DNA from: Bin87 sp965197635
Lineage (GTDB): Bacteria; Chloroflexota; Dehalococcoidia; Lucifugimonadales; UBA3495
Assembly (NCBI GenBank): GCA_965197635.1
Contig: OZ240218.1
Span: 124,001-188,000 of the forward strand
Length of the DNA: 64,000 bases
Reading direction: 5' to 3'
How positions within the stretch are numbered: position 1 is the stretch's first letter; each line of letters begins with the position of its first letter. Positions 17,161-25,470 of the stretch are shown one piece after another. Position numbers and translations under genes: made by a program. The notes beneath the pieces were generated by a model. The model was given only the letters and a program-made list of their open reading frames with translations. It was not told the DNA's origin and made no database searches.

Positions 17161-18716
17161 GTGATTGTTGGGAGAGACGAGGTAGCGGAGGTCGCCCGGT
17201 GGGCCGAGGGCATCGAGCGGGTGCACGAGTGCATCGCGGGCAGGTTCCGGCGGCCGGAGCCGCGCAAGCGGGCGCTGGAGTAGCTGAAAGGGTTGCTCAG
17301 TCCCGTGGAGCGCAAGAACGGTTGGCAACTGGCGGAGCAAGCGGGCTATGCCACTCCCTAGTATTACAGCCGCGCTTCAGGGGAAGGACATATGTCGATG
17401 ACCATGCCCGAAGTTAGACGACCGTTATGCAGGCTACTGTAGCCACTTTATGAGAGCGCAGACCCGCATATATGGTAGCCGTGGTGGAGCCGGCGGCACC
17501 AAGCGCGTGCCTTGGAATCCACTGCAAGAGACACTTTCAGAGGCCCTCAATTCAAGTGCAACTGTAATACTACGGGGTGCAGCGCCTGCTGTCGGGTTAC
17601 GTCTGGGACGCGGACTTGGTCCGCGATGACCTGAAGCAGTACGTGGTGGAGCATCTGGGCGACGGCGATGCGGTCCTGGTGGTGGACGAGACCGGGTTCC
17701 TCAAGAAAGGGGAGAAATCGGCTGGGGTGCAGCGCCAGTACAGTGGCACGGCGGGCCGGATCGAGAACTCTCAGGTGGGCGTGTTCCTGGCCTATGCCTC
17801 GGCCAATGGCAGAACCCTGCTGGACCGGGAGCTGTATCTGCCCCAGGTGTGGGCTGATGACCGGGAACGCCGGCGGGAGGCCGGGGTGCCTGAGAGTGTC
17901 GGCTTTCAGACCAAAGGGCAACTGGCCCGGCAGATGTTGGAGCGGGCGGTTACGTCAGAAGTGCCCTTCGCCTGGTTTACCGGGGACGAGGTCTACGGCA
18001 GTGACCGCAACCTGCGGCGGTGGCTGGAGCGGGAGGGCGTTCCCCACGTGCTGGCCATCAAGCGCAACGAGCAGCTGTGGGCTTTGACGGAGCAGGGACC
18101 CTGCCAGGTGAGGGCTGACCGGCTGGCGTCCGGGGTTGGGGAATCCGCCTGGGTCCGGTGCAGCGCCGGCGCTGGCGCCAAGGGCCCCCGGGTCTACGAC
18201 TGGGCCTTGGTGGAAATACGGCCCTTGAGGGAACCGGACCAGGGGCACTGGCTGCTGACGCGACGCAGCATTGCCAAACCTGATGAGTTGGCCTACTACG
18301 TTTGCTTCGGTCCAGCGGGCACTACCCTGGAGGAGTTGGTGAGGGTGGCAGGGACCCGATGGGCCATAGAGGAATGCTTCGAGGAGGCCAAGGGAGAGGT
18401 GGGGTTGGACCAGTACGAGGTGCGGCGTTGGGATGGCTGGTACCGGCACATCACCCTGGCGATGTTGGCCCACGCCTATCTGACGGTAATCAGGAATCAG
18501 GCGGTGGAAGGGGGAGAAAAGGGGGCCACTATGGCCCCGATGAGGAACTGATTCCCGTGACAGTGCCGGAGGTGCGACGGCTGCTGACACGCCTGGTATG
18601 GACGGAGAACCAACTGCCGGATTTCATCCTGTCCTGGTCGTGGTGGAGACGGCGCCACCAAGCCAGAGCCCGCCAATGCCACTATAAAACCCGCCTGTCA
18701 CATCTGCAACTGTAGT
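17161..18716 (+). pseudogene. IS701-family DDE transposase, inactivated
   Basis: The N-terminal part (VIVGRDEVAEVARWAEGIE... to ERKNGWQLAEQAGYATP) runs from a GTG at about 17161 to 17357 with an in-frame TAG at 17281. The main part from about 17573 (YGVQRLLSGYVWDADLVRDDL) holds catalytic Asp in VVDETGF, Asp in FTGDEVYGS and Glu in WAIEECFEEAKGEVGLD. After residues TVIRNQAVEGG the frame shifts (about 18530) into LIPVTVPEVRRLL...SWSWWRRRHQARA, the normal family C-terminus. Removing the MITE joins ...ATP to YGVQ in frame. Confidence 0.85.
17362..17569. mobile_element. MITE, 208 bp, inside IS701 transposase
   Basis: Ends are TATTACAG and CTGTAATA, with CTAG on the left (17358-17361) and CTAC on the right (17570-17573), probably one duplicated target with a point change. 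No coding capacity is evident. Its right end (reverse complement TATTACAGTTGCA) is close to the right end of the host IS701-type element (TACTACAGTTGCA), so it is probably mobilised by an IS701-type transposase. Confidence 0.8.
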
Positions 18717-18888
18717 ACTAGCAACGGCATCTATGGAATTAAACCACCTAACTACGGAATGCTACCCGCGGAACGACCGCGATTGACATTGCCCGAACCC
18801 ATCGTTAGCATTGCGGCAACTGCGCCGGCAGTTTCCGGCCGGCGTGTTTCCGTCCAGTTCTTCTCCAGGCAAAAAGGAGGCCACCGTT

Positions 18889-19689
18889 ATGTTCGTGCGG
18901 CGTGACCTTACCGACACCGTTCCCACCCGGGAAGGCAATATGTACTTCGTGAAGCAGGGCGCCGGCTACCCGCTGGTCATGCTGCATCCTCTGGGCACTT
19001 CCACGTGGGCCTGGAGCAGTGTCATTGACGCCTTCAGCCAACATTACACCTGCTACGCCTTTGACATGCTCGGCCACGGCGAGTCCGACAAACCCACACG
19101 GCACTTCAATATGCCTGACTACGCCCAAGCCCTGGACGACGCCTGTCAGATCCTGAACATCCACCGGGGACATTACGTGGGCAACTCCGTTGGCGCTGTA
19201 CTTGCCACCGAGATGGCCGCTTCCTTCCCGGACCGGCTGGACAAGCTGGTGCTGGTCGGCGCCCCGGTTTGGGACGCTAGAACGGCTCCGGAGCGTCTCG
19301 CCGAGGCCGCCGCCGGCTACGACGCGGACGGTTTGCCGGTTCCTCGCACCATGGAGCAAGCGAAAGAATCCACTACCTTCGCGGAACCGCGGCAGGAATG
19401 GATTGACGCCAATAACGGCACGCGTGCCCAAGCCGGCGCCTGGGTCAAGAAACTGCACGAGTCGCTGGCCTGGTACGATATTATGAACCGCTTGCCTCGG
19501 GTCAACGCCCGGGAAACCCTGGTGCTCTACGGCGAAGTTGACCGCCTCCGCGATGGCGAGGAGCTGCTGCACAACAACATCGTGCGCGCCCGCAAGCACA
19601 TTATGCCCGGCGTCGGCCACATTCCGCAGATCGAAGATCCGGAAGGGTTCGTGGACGCCGTGCTGGCATTCTTGAAACCGGGATCGTAA
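18889..19689 (+). CDS. Alpha/beta hydrolase
   Basis: A 266-residue alpha/beta-fold hydrolase. LVMLHPLGTS is the oxyanion-hole strand, FDMLGHGESDKP follows, and GNSVGA (in place of the usual GxSxG with His at the second place) is the nucleophile elbow. MPGVGHIPQIEDPE carries the catalytic His. The start is the ATG at 18889, 8 nt after AAAAAGGAGG; the open frame extends upstream to 18811. Substrate unknown. It sits 170 bp after the mobile cluster. Confidence 0.85.
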   Translation: MFVRRDLTDTVPTREGNMYFVKQGAGYPLVMLHPLGTSTWAWSSVIDAFSQHYTCYAFDMLGHGESDKPTRHFNMPDYAQALDDACQILNIHRGHYVGNSVGAVLATEMAASFPDRLDKLVLVGAPVWDARTAPERLAEAAAGYDADGLPVPRTMEQAKESTTFAEPRQEWIDANNGTRAQAGAWVKKLHESLAWYDIMNRLPRVNARETLVLYGEVDRLRDGEELLHNNIVRARKHIMPGVGHIPQIEDPEGFVDAVLAFLKPGS

Positions 19690-19825
19690 CGTCCCGAAAA
19701 TCACGCAAACCCCGCCATGCCGTACCTTGGAGGGTCTGGTAGGGCCGGGTTAATGTTGTAGTCGGCGACGACCGCAATGCCAGTCGCCGCCGATGAAACA
19801 CATTTGATAGACAAACCAATTTCTC

Positions 19826-21196
19826 ATGTCTTCCATATTCGTCAGAGCCCGCAGTCATAGTCATCGGCTGCTGCACACCGCCAAACGGCCGTCTGAAGGG
19901 CTACCGCCTTCGTTGGTGGTAGTCGGCGTCGGCACCGCCGGCGTCCGGCGGGCGCTGCTGTTTTCGGAGCGGATGTCGGAGTTGTCGGCGGCGGGACGGA
20001 TCCAGACCGCCGTGTTCTATGATTGCAACGAGATTACGATAGCCCACGTTCAAAAGCGCTTGCGCAAGATGTTCGGATCGACCAAGAACACGGGAGGCAT
20101 TCAACTACTGTTCCCTAACTACGTTCCGCTGCCCAACGGATTCATGCGAGACCCCAAAAAGTTCCAGGAATATCGGGGTCCCATGGAACGGGACATGGAC
20201 AACATCGTCAATCAGGTGATGCTCCATTCGGAACGCTGCGGGCGGGCTCCGGAAGTCATAGTCGAGTTTATGGGCTTTTCGGGCCATGCCATCTTGGGGG
20301 CGCACCTTTACCAGAAGTTGCTAGCCGCTTTTCCCACTGTGGTCATGATGCCGGTTATGATGCTGCCTCAGGACCATGTTTCGGAAGAGTGGACCCGCCG
20401 TTACATCTGGGAGCAGTACGAAGATATGCTGAGCGGCTCAAATTGCCTGGTGACCACCCAGTCGGCAGGCAACTCGGGCGAAGACGACATCCGACTGGCC
20501 ACCGGGTTGGCCGGCTTTGAAATCGCCGAATTTGGCGAATACGACGGGATAACCAGCAGCCAGTTGAGCGTTACATACCGCCGCTTGGTGCCGGCCTCGG
20601 GAGGCTGGCTGGGAATGGCGACAGTGAAGCGGAAGCTGCCGGTCATGCAGAAATTCCAGTGGTTCCGTTTGCCTCCCTGGTGGCGGGAATACGCGGCCCT
20701 GGGGCCGGGTGACGAGCTATCCACGTCGCTGGGCCACGCCATCTGGTCCACGTTGGAACCGGCGGCGCAGTTGGCAGAAGGCGTGAGTCACCCCGGGGAG
20801 GCCCCGCAGGAAATGGTGGTGTCCTTGCCGGTTCATGCTGACGAGTTGGAACCGGTGGCCACCAACGCCGCGGAGGTTCTCGACCGCAGCAACATATTTG
20901 AGCGGTTTCCCAATATGGACATTGCATTCACCACCGCCAGGTTTACCGAACGGCTCACGACAGAGCCTTACATGCACGTAACGCGCATCTACCCAATCCA
21001 GGGCGGGTTGAGTCCCGTCACCGATATTTTGCGCCCCGAAATTTCGCCGGAGGAACGACAACGGTACCCGGCGGTGGAAACCGGGTTCGGCTCGTACTAT
21101 CATCTCCACGGAACGATACTCCCCCCTCAGCTCTCGCCAGGCGCAGACGATTCCGAATCGGATGACGACTGGAGACAGCGTGTGCGATACTTCTGA
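19826..21196 (+). CDS. Tandem paralogue 1, possible tubulin/FtsZ-like fold
   Basis: A 456-residue protein not assignable to a named family by eye. Features: a glycine-rich loop after a hydrophobic strand (LVVVGVGTAGVRRALLF, ~residues 31-47), then a strand ending in FYDCNE (~67), then VEFMGFSGHAILGAHLYQKL followed by FPTVVMMPVMMLP and SEEWTRRYIWEQYEDML (~155-205). This order (nucleotide loop, NTD-like strand, second Gly-rich loop, helix, strand with SE) resembles FtsZ/tubulin GTPases, but the GGGTGSG signature is absent. A second half has VVSLPVHADEL and YMHVTRIYPIQGGLSPVTDIL. The next gene is a clear paralogue. Confidence 0.6.
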   Translation: MSSIFVRARSHSHRLLHTAKRPSEGLPPSLVVVGVGTAGVRRALLFSERMSELSAAGRIQTAVFYDCNEITIAHVQKRLRKMFGSTKNTGGIQLLFPNYVPLPNGFMRDPKKFQEYRGPMERDMDNIVNQVMLHSERCGRAPEVIVEFMGFSGHAILGAHLYQKLLAAFPTVVMMPVMMLPQDHVSEEWTRRYIWEQYEDMLSGSNCLVTTQSAGNSGEDDIRLATGLAGFEIAEFGEYDGITSSQLSVTYRRLVPASGGWLGMATVKRKLPVMQKFQWFRLPPWWREYAALGPGDELSTSLGHAIWSTLEPAAQLAEGVSHPGEAPQEMVVSLPVHADELEPVATNAAEVLDRSNIFERFPNMDIAFTTARFTERLTTEPYMHVTRIYPIQGGLSPVTDILRPEISPEERQRYPAVETGFGSYYHLHGTILPPQLSPGADDSESDDDWRQRVRYF

Positions 21197-21236
21197 CGCG
21201 CCTTTGAATCGCAATCATATCGGCACACTCGTTTAT

Positions 21237-21266
21237 TTGACGCATTCCGACCAGATGTGATACAGT
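21237..21266 (+). promoter_or_regulatory. Candidate sigma70 promoter for paralogue 2
   Basis: TTGACG at 21237-21242 and TACAGT at 21261-21266 are 18 bp apart, with a further TATAAT at 21279-21284. This AT-richer stretch in the 249-bp gap between the two paralogues could give the second gene its own promoter. Confidence 0.35.
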
Positions 21267-21445
21267 CATACTGCTTGCTATAATAATGTCCAATGTGAGC
21301 GCGCCGGTCGTTTGACATAATTGATTCGGGAGCAGCAGTTGCAATCCAAGTGTTGATTTAACTTGTCAAATGGGTATCCTGACATAAACGGACCACCTCC
21401 GCAGGACAAGCGCCGCCCAAACTGGTAAGGGGGTCGGATACTACC

Positions 21446-22942
21446 ATGCCACCGAAGAACCAAAATCGTACCTTCCATATTCGACGCAATAATCCGCATC
21501 GGCTGGGTACACAAGGCGACCTGTCTCGAGACGGCTCCCCTCCACCGATTGTGTCCGTGGCAGTGGGAACTGCCGGCTACAAGCGGAGCTGGCGATGGGC
21601 AAAGCGCATGGGCGAAGCCGGGGTCCTGGACCGCGTGCAGAGCCTGATGATGTACGACTGTAACCAAGGCACCATCGATTCCATTGATGCAGAGACCCGG
21701 GCCATGCGGCGTGTGCAAGGCGGCCAACTGCCGGTTATCGTGCCCGGATTCTTGCCCAAAGTGGACGGCTTCCTCCGCGACCCCAACGCATATAAAGACT
21801 TCTTCGGCCTGATCCACCGGGATATGGAGCGCATGGTGGATACCATCGCCCGGCGGTCAGAGGAAGTCGGCTCACCGCCGCAACTGATCCTGGAGTGGCT
21901 GGGCTTCGGTGGCCACGCCAAACTGGGCGGCGTCTTGCACAGCTTGCTGATGGAACGCTTCCCCGAAGCGACCGTCCTGCCCATCGTCCTGACCCCCAGC
22001 GAAGCCGTGCTGAAAGAAAATATGCGCCGGGAAACCTGGGGCGCTTATGAAGAGACCATAGGCACGCGGCTAGTCCGCGACACCCAGGGCCGTGATGAAA
22101 TCCAACGACATCCCGCCCTGATCACCGACAACAGCCTGTCGCTCAACTTTGAGCGCCTGGACGACAAACTGGCTATCGCACTGGCTTCTATGGAAGCCGG
22201 GATGCGTTACCAGATAGATGCCGGTTCCATGGCGGAAACCGTCAACAGTTTCGGCTCGTACTCCAACGGTTGGTTCGGCGTACGCGTGTTGAGCCGCCGC
22301 GTCGACGTCGCCGACACTCGCCCGGGCTCCCGATGGTTCGGTCCCTTCCGCGGCCGCGAGATTGTGGTCGTGAACGACAACGCCAAACAACTGCCTTTCT
22401 CCATCAAGTCCGCGATGTGGGACATTATGGATCCCAAGCGCACCGACCTGCAGTTGGCGAAGCACGGCTTTGTTGAAGGCGATTCGGTGATGCGCATGGT
22501 CATCACTCTTCCGGTGGAACCCGCCGGCCTGAAGGATATCGAGTCCGACGTGCAGGACCAGCTGGCTCGCGAAGAGTTTGGGTTGGCCTACCCCAACCTG
22601 ATGTGGTCGTTCGCATCGGCAAACTTCCAGCAGTCCCTGGACGACCGCCATATGCACGTCTCCCTGTTTTACCCTCTGCAGACCGTCAACATCCCGAGCA
22701 TCACCGACATCATGGGCGAGGACAACATCCCCATGCAGATGCCGGGCAGCCTGCAGTACTCCGGTTTTGGCTCGCGGTACTTCATGCCCGATATGAATGG
22801 GCACGACTCCGGTACCCAGTACGGTTACGTATCTCGGGGTCAGCAAGTCAGGCTCGAACGCGAACGCAACCGGTCGACTACCCAGGAGCAGCAGTACGGT
22901 AACGGGTACGGCAACGGCGCCGGCGGCGATTATCGTCGGTAG
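21446..22942 (+). CDS. Tandem paralogue 2, possible tubulin/FtsZ-like fold
   Basis: A 498-residue paralogue of the preceding gene with the same segment order: VSVAVGTAGYKRSWRW, LMMYDCNQGTIDS, LILEWLGFGGHAKLGG, RFPEATVLPIVLTPSEAVL, ETWGAYEETIG, then MVITLPVEPAGL and MHVSLFYPLQTVNIPSITDIM. It ends in a low-complexity basic tail rich in Q, G, N and R (EQQYGNGYGNGAGG), like the flexible linker/tail of filament-forming GTPases. The N-terminal ~30 residues are basic. Function unknown; the fold assignment is a hypothesis. Confidence 0.6.
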   Translation: MPPKNQNRTFHIRRNNPHRLGTQGDLSRDGSPPPIVSVAVGTAGYKRSWRWAKRMGEAGVLDRVQSLMMYDCNQGTIDSIDAETRAMRRVQGGQLPVIVPGFLPKVDGFLRDPNAYKDFFGLIHRDMERMVDTIARRSEEVGSPPQLILEWLGFGGHAKLGGVLHSLLMERFPEATVLPIVLTPSEAVLKENMRRETWGAYEETIGTRLVRDTQGRDEIQRHPALITDNSLSLNFERLDDKLAIALASMEAGMRYQIDAGSMAETVNSFGSYSNGWFGVRVLSRRVDVADTRPGSRWFGPFRGREIVVVNDNAKQLPFSIKSAMWDIMDPKRTDLQLAKHGFVEGDSVMRMVITLPVEPAGLKDIESDVQDQLAREEFGLAYPNLMWSFASANFQQSLDDRHMHVSLFYPLQTVNIPSITDIMGEDNIPMQMPGSLQYSGFGSRYFMPDMNGHDSGTQYGYVSRGQQVRLERERNRSTTQEQQYGNGYGNGAGGDYRR

Positions 22943-23141
22943 CATGCCCTCTGTCCTTGCCGGGCAGTACGTAGAGAACCAAGGTAAACTACCCCGGATA
23001 GCGATGTTCGGGGTGTATCCTTTTTGCGTACCCAGCGACTAGCGGTGCCCGTTCCGGGTTTGTGTATTGTCAGTACGGTCTGAATCGGGCGACATCAGCG
23101 GCATTCATTTCGGCGGCGTTAGCGTACAATAGCCGCCGCCT

Positions 23142-23837
23142 ATGCTCATCTCTTCCATCATTCTCCTTCCAGACGACGTTGGAGCCTTCATTCGCTTGGC
23201 GGTGCTTTGCGCCATCGCCGCATTCTGCGCCATTTGGGTCAACGGATGGTTCCAGGCCGTACTGGCAACGATATTTGGCGATCCCGCTCCCCGGGCCCAG
23301 GGGCGTTTATTGGGCAATCCCTTGCGCCATCTGAGCGCCGCGGGTTTCGTCCTGGCCACGGTATCCGGGCTGGGATGGGGACGCCAGTTGCCGGGAGCGC
23401 CGGGACGCCAGGGACGAGGGCCGTCGGTGATAGTCTCCGCCGCCGGGCCCCTGGGCAACCTGACCGTCGCATTCCTGCTGGCCGCGCCCGTCAAGGCTGG
23501 CCTCCTGACCTGGACCTACCCGTCTCCAGACGGCTTGAACCTGGTGATGACCGGCGGCCTGCGCTCCGGACTCTCCGACGTACTGGGATTATTGGTGATA
23601 TATAACCTGCTGCACGCAGTGTTTCACCTGTTGCCTCTGGCGCCGCTGGCCGGGTACCGCGTACTGGCCGCCCTGCTGCCCGCTGGAACTGCCGAAACCC
23701 ACCAACGTTTCCAGCGGTACGCGCCACTACTGCTGGCAGTCCTTATCGCATCGGATTACGTGCTGCGCCCCGGCATCCTGTGGGCTACGATCCTGCCCAC
23801 TGCCAGCTGGCTGGCCGGTCTCGCAACCGGATACTGA
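23142..23837 (+). CDS. Site-2-protease-like membrane protein lacking metal ligands
   Basis: A 231-residue protein with about six hydrophobic segments, matching the short M50B site-2-protease family (GDPAPRAQGRLLGNPLRHLS, LGWGRQLPGAPGRQ, VSAAGPLGNLTVA, LLHAVFHLLPLAPLAGYRVLA). The HExxH helix is replaced by VNGWFQA and the usual PLDG by PLAG, so all three zinc ligands are missing. It is therefore predicted to be inactive as a protease and may act as a membrane binding partner. It follows the two tandem paralogues on the same strand. Confidence 0.75.
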   Translation: MLISSIILLPDDVGAFIRLAVLCAIAAFCAIWVNGWFQAVLATIFGDPAPRAQGRLLGNPLRHLSAAGFVLATVSGLGWGRQLPGAPGRQGRGPSVIVSAAGPLGNLTVAFLLAAPVKAGLLTWTYPSPDGLNLVMTGGLRSGLSDVLGLLVIYNLLHAVFHLLPLAPLAGYRVLAALLPAGTAETHQRFQRYAPLLLAVLIASDYVLRPGILWATILPTASWLAGLATGY

Positions 23838-23843
23838 ACGGGG

Positions 23844-24614
23844 CTACGTTGTCGGCCCGAACCGCTCCGTACGAATGGCTGCCTCGGGCACTCCCACCGC
23901 CAGCAGAGCGTCGGCAGCCGTTTCCACGAAACCCGTCGGCCCGCAGGCGTAGCACAACGGCGCCCTGTCTTCACCGTCCAATTGCGCCAATTCTTCGATG
24001 CATTCCCGCAGCATCGCCGGGTCAGCCCGGCGGTTGTACCCTTGCCACCCGGCCGGCCGGCTCCGGGTCAGCACATACCGCACCACGGATTTTGGACCAC
24101 GTTGCCCCACACCGTCCAGCCACGTCCGATAGATTATGTCTTGCTGGGACCGTACCGAGTACAACAGCAACACAGGCACTTGTGGAGCCACCTCTTCCCG
24201 GTGCGCCAGGATCGACCGGATGGGTACGATGCCCGAACCACCGGCCAGGAAAAGCAGCGGCCCATCCAGCTCCGGCCCCCACGTGAACGGCCCGCCAATG
24301 GGGCCTCGCACTTCCAGCGCGTCGCCCGGTTCAATCACCTCGTGGAAATATGGCGACACTTCGCCGTCGTCGATAAGCTCGACCGTCAGGTCGATGAACG
24401 CAGGGTCGGAAGGCGGCGACGCAATGGAGTAGGAGCGTTGTGCCTGATACCCGTCTGGGGCAGTCAGTCGGACATCGTAGTGCTGCCCGGCGCGGAAGGC
24501 CCGAGGTTCGGCCAAGCGGAGCGTAAATGTCTTGGCGCGATAGGTTTCGACGACCACATTCTCGACCGTGACGGTCTGCCACGCTATGGGTAGTGTGGGC
24601 GCGGCCTGACCCAC
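23844..24614 (-). CDS. Flavin/NAD(P)H ferredoxin-reductase-type oxidoreductase
   Basis: A 256-residue FNR-superfamily protein with an FAD domain (RAGQHYDVRL, QRSYSIAS) and an NAD domain (GPLLFLAGGSGIVPIRSIL, LLYSVRS, LCYACGPTGFVE). There is no [2Fe-2S] domain. The start is a GTG at 24614 that overlaps the TAG of the upstream gene (TAGTG). It is coupled to a molybdopterin protein, so it probably passes electrons to or from that enzyme, though this is inferred from context only. Confidence 0.85.
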   Translation of the reverse strand: MGQAAPTLPIAWQTVTVENVVVETYRAKTFTLRLAEPRAFRAGQHYDVRLTAPDGYQAQRSYSIASPPSDPAFIDLTVELIDDGEVSPYFHEVIEPGDALEVRGPIGGPFTWGPELDGPLLFLAGGSGIVPIRSILAHREEVAPQVPVLLLYSVRSQQDIIYRTWLDGVGQRGPKSVVRYVLTRSRPAGWQGYNRRADPAMLRECIEELAQLDGEDRAPLCYACGPTGFVETAADALLAVGVPEAAIRTERFGPTT

Positions 24615-25225
24615 TAGTCGCCCCAGTAACGCTGTTCCTTCCACGGGTCGCCGTACATATGGTAGCCGTACTGTTCCCAGAAACCGGGCTGGTCCTGCGG
24701 CATAAACCGGATGCCGCGCAGCCATTTGGCTGATTTCCAGAAGTACAGGTGTGGCACCACCAGCCGGGCCGGGCCGCCATGCTCGGGGGCGATGGGCTTC
24801 CCGTCGAATTCAAACGCGACCATACCCCGGCCTTCCAGCACGTCCCAGGTGGGCAGGTTGGTGGTATAGCCACCGTAGGAAAAGGCCATCAGGTAGGGCG
24901 GTGGTTCGGTGATGCCCGCCGCCGCGAGCAGATCGTCAATGGTGACGCCCTTCCAGGTGGTATCCAGCTTGCTCCACTTGGTGACGCAATGGATGTCCCG
25001 AAAAATCTCGGTTTCGGGCAGCGCCCGGAACTGCTCCCAGTTCCATTCAGCCAACGGCTCACCCTCCACGCCAACCAGGGTGAACGCCCATTGCTCCAGC
25101 GGTACTCGCTGAGTGGGACCGGCGGTCAATACCGGGAAACCCTTCTCCAGGTACTGCCCAGGCGGTATGGGACGGGGCGGCGTTTCGCGGCGGCGTCCGA
25201 AAAATCCTCGAGTGGTCATTGACAA
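24614..25225 (-). CDS. Sulfite-oxidase-type molybdopterin protein (YedY/MsrP-like)
   Basis: A 203-residue protein of the sulfite oxidase fold. The molybdenum-coordinating Cys is in FRDIHCVTKWSKLDTTWKGV (~residue 80), and the cofactor-binding EHGGPARLVVPHLYFWKSAKWL is present. It has no signal peptide or Tat motif, so it is predicted to be cytosolic. The short length and GYHMYGDPWKEQRYWGD tail fit the small bacterial/archaeal 'sulfite oxidase-like' branch. Likely partner is the downstream reductase. moeA for cofactor synthesis is at 46962. Confidence 0.85.
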   Translation of the reverse strand: MSMTTRGFFGRRRETPPRPIPPGQYLEKGFPVLTAGPTQRVPLEQWAFTLVGVEGEPLAEWNWEQFRALPETEIFRDIHCVTKWSKLDTTWKGVTIDDLLAAAGITEPPPYLMAFSYGGYTTNLPTWDVLEGRGMVAFEFDGKPIAPEHGGPARLVVPHLYFWKSAKWLRGIRFMPQDQPGFWEQYGYHMYGDPWKEQRYWGD

Positions 25226-25470
25226 AAGCTCCTCGGCTACGGCGGATGCGCGATAGTCGCGCCGACATTATACGTTTGGATATTGCGGCCGTACACTGCT
25301 CGCAGGTACGGATTGTTGTTGCAATCAGGCCCGAGCCAACCCTGACATCCGATAGACCCGTCAAGCACGGGTGATACAATGCCGCATCACGACACCGATG
25401 GGCCAACCTCGCGAATTCCAAGGGTTCGGTGTACCTCTACTGCCAACCGTATTACGAACAGGAGCGCCTT

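Larger units (their letters stand above)
17043..18717 (+). mobile_element. IS701-type element, degenerate, carrying a nested MITE
   Basis: Bounded by CTAG at 17039-17042 and 18718-18721. The right end reads CTGTAGTA and the left end begins TACTAGG, giving only short terminal similarity. It encodes one transposase that is broken three ways: a TAG at 17281, the 208-bp MITE insertion at 17362-17569, and a frameshift near 18530. Orientation is opposite to the IS5-type neighbour. Confidence 0.8.
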
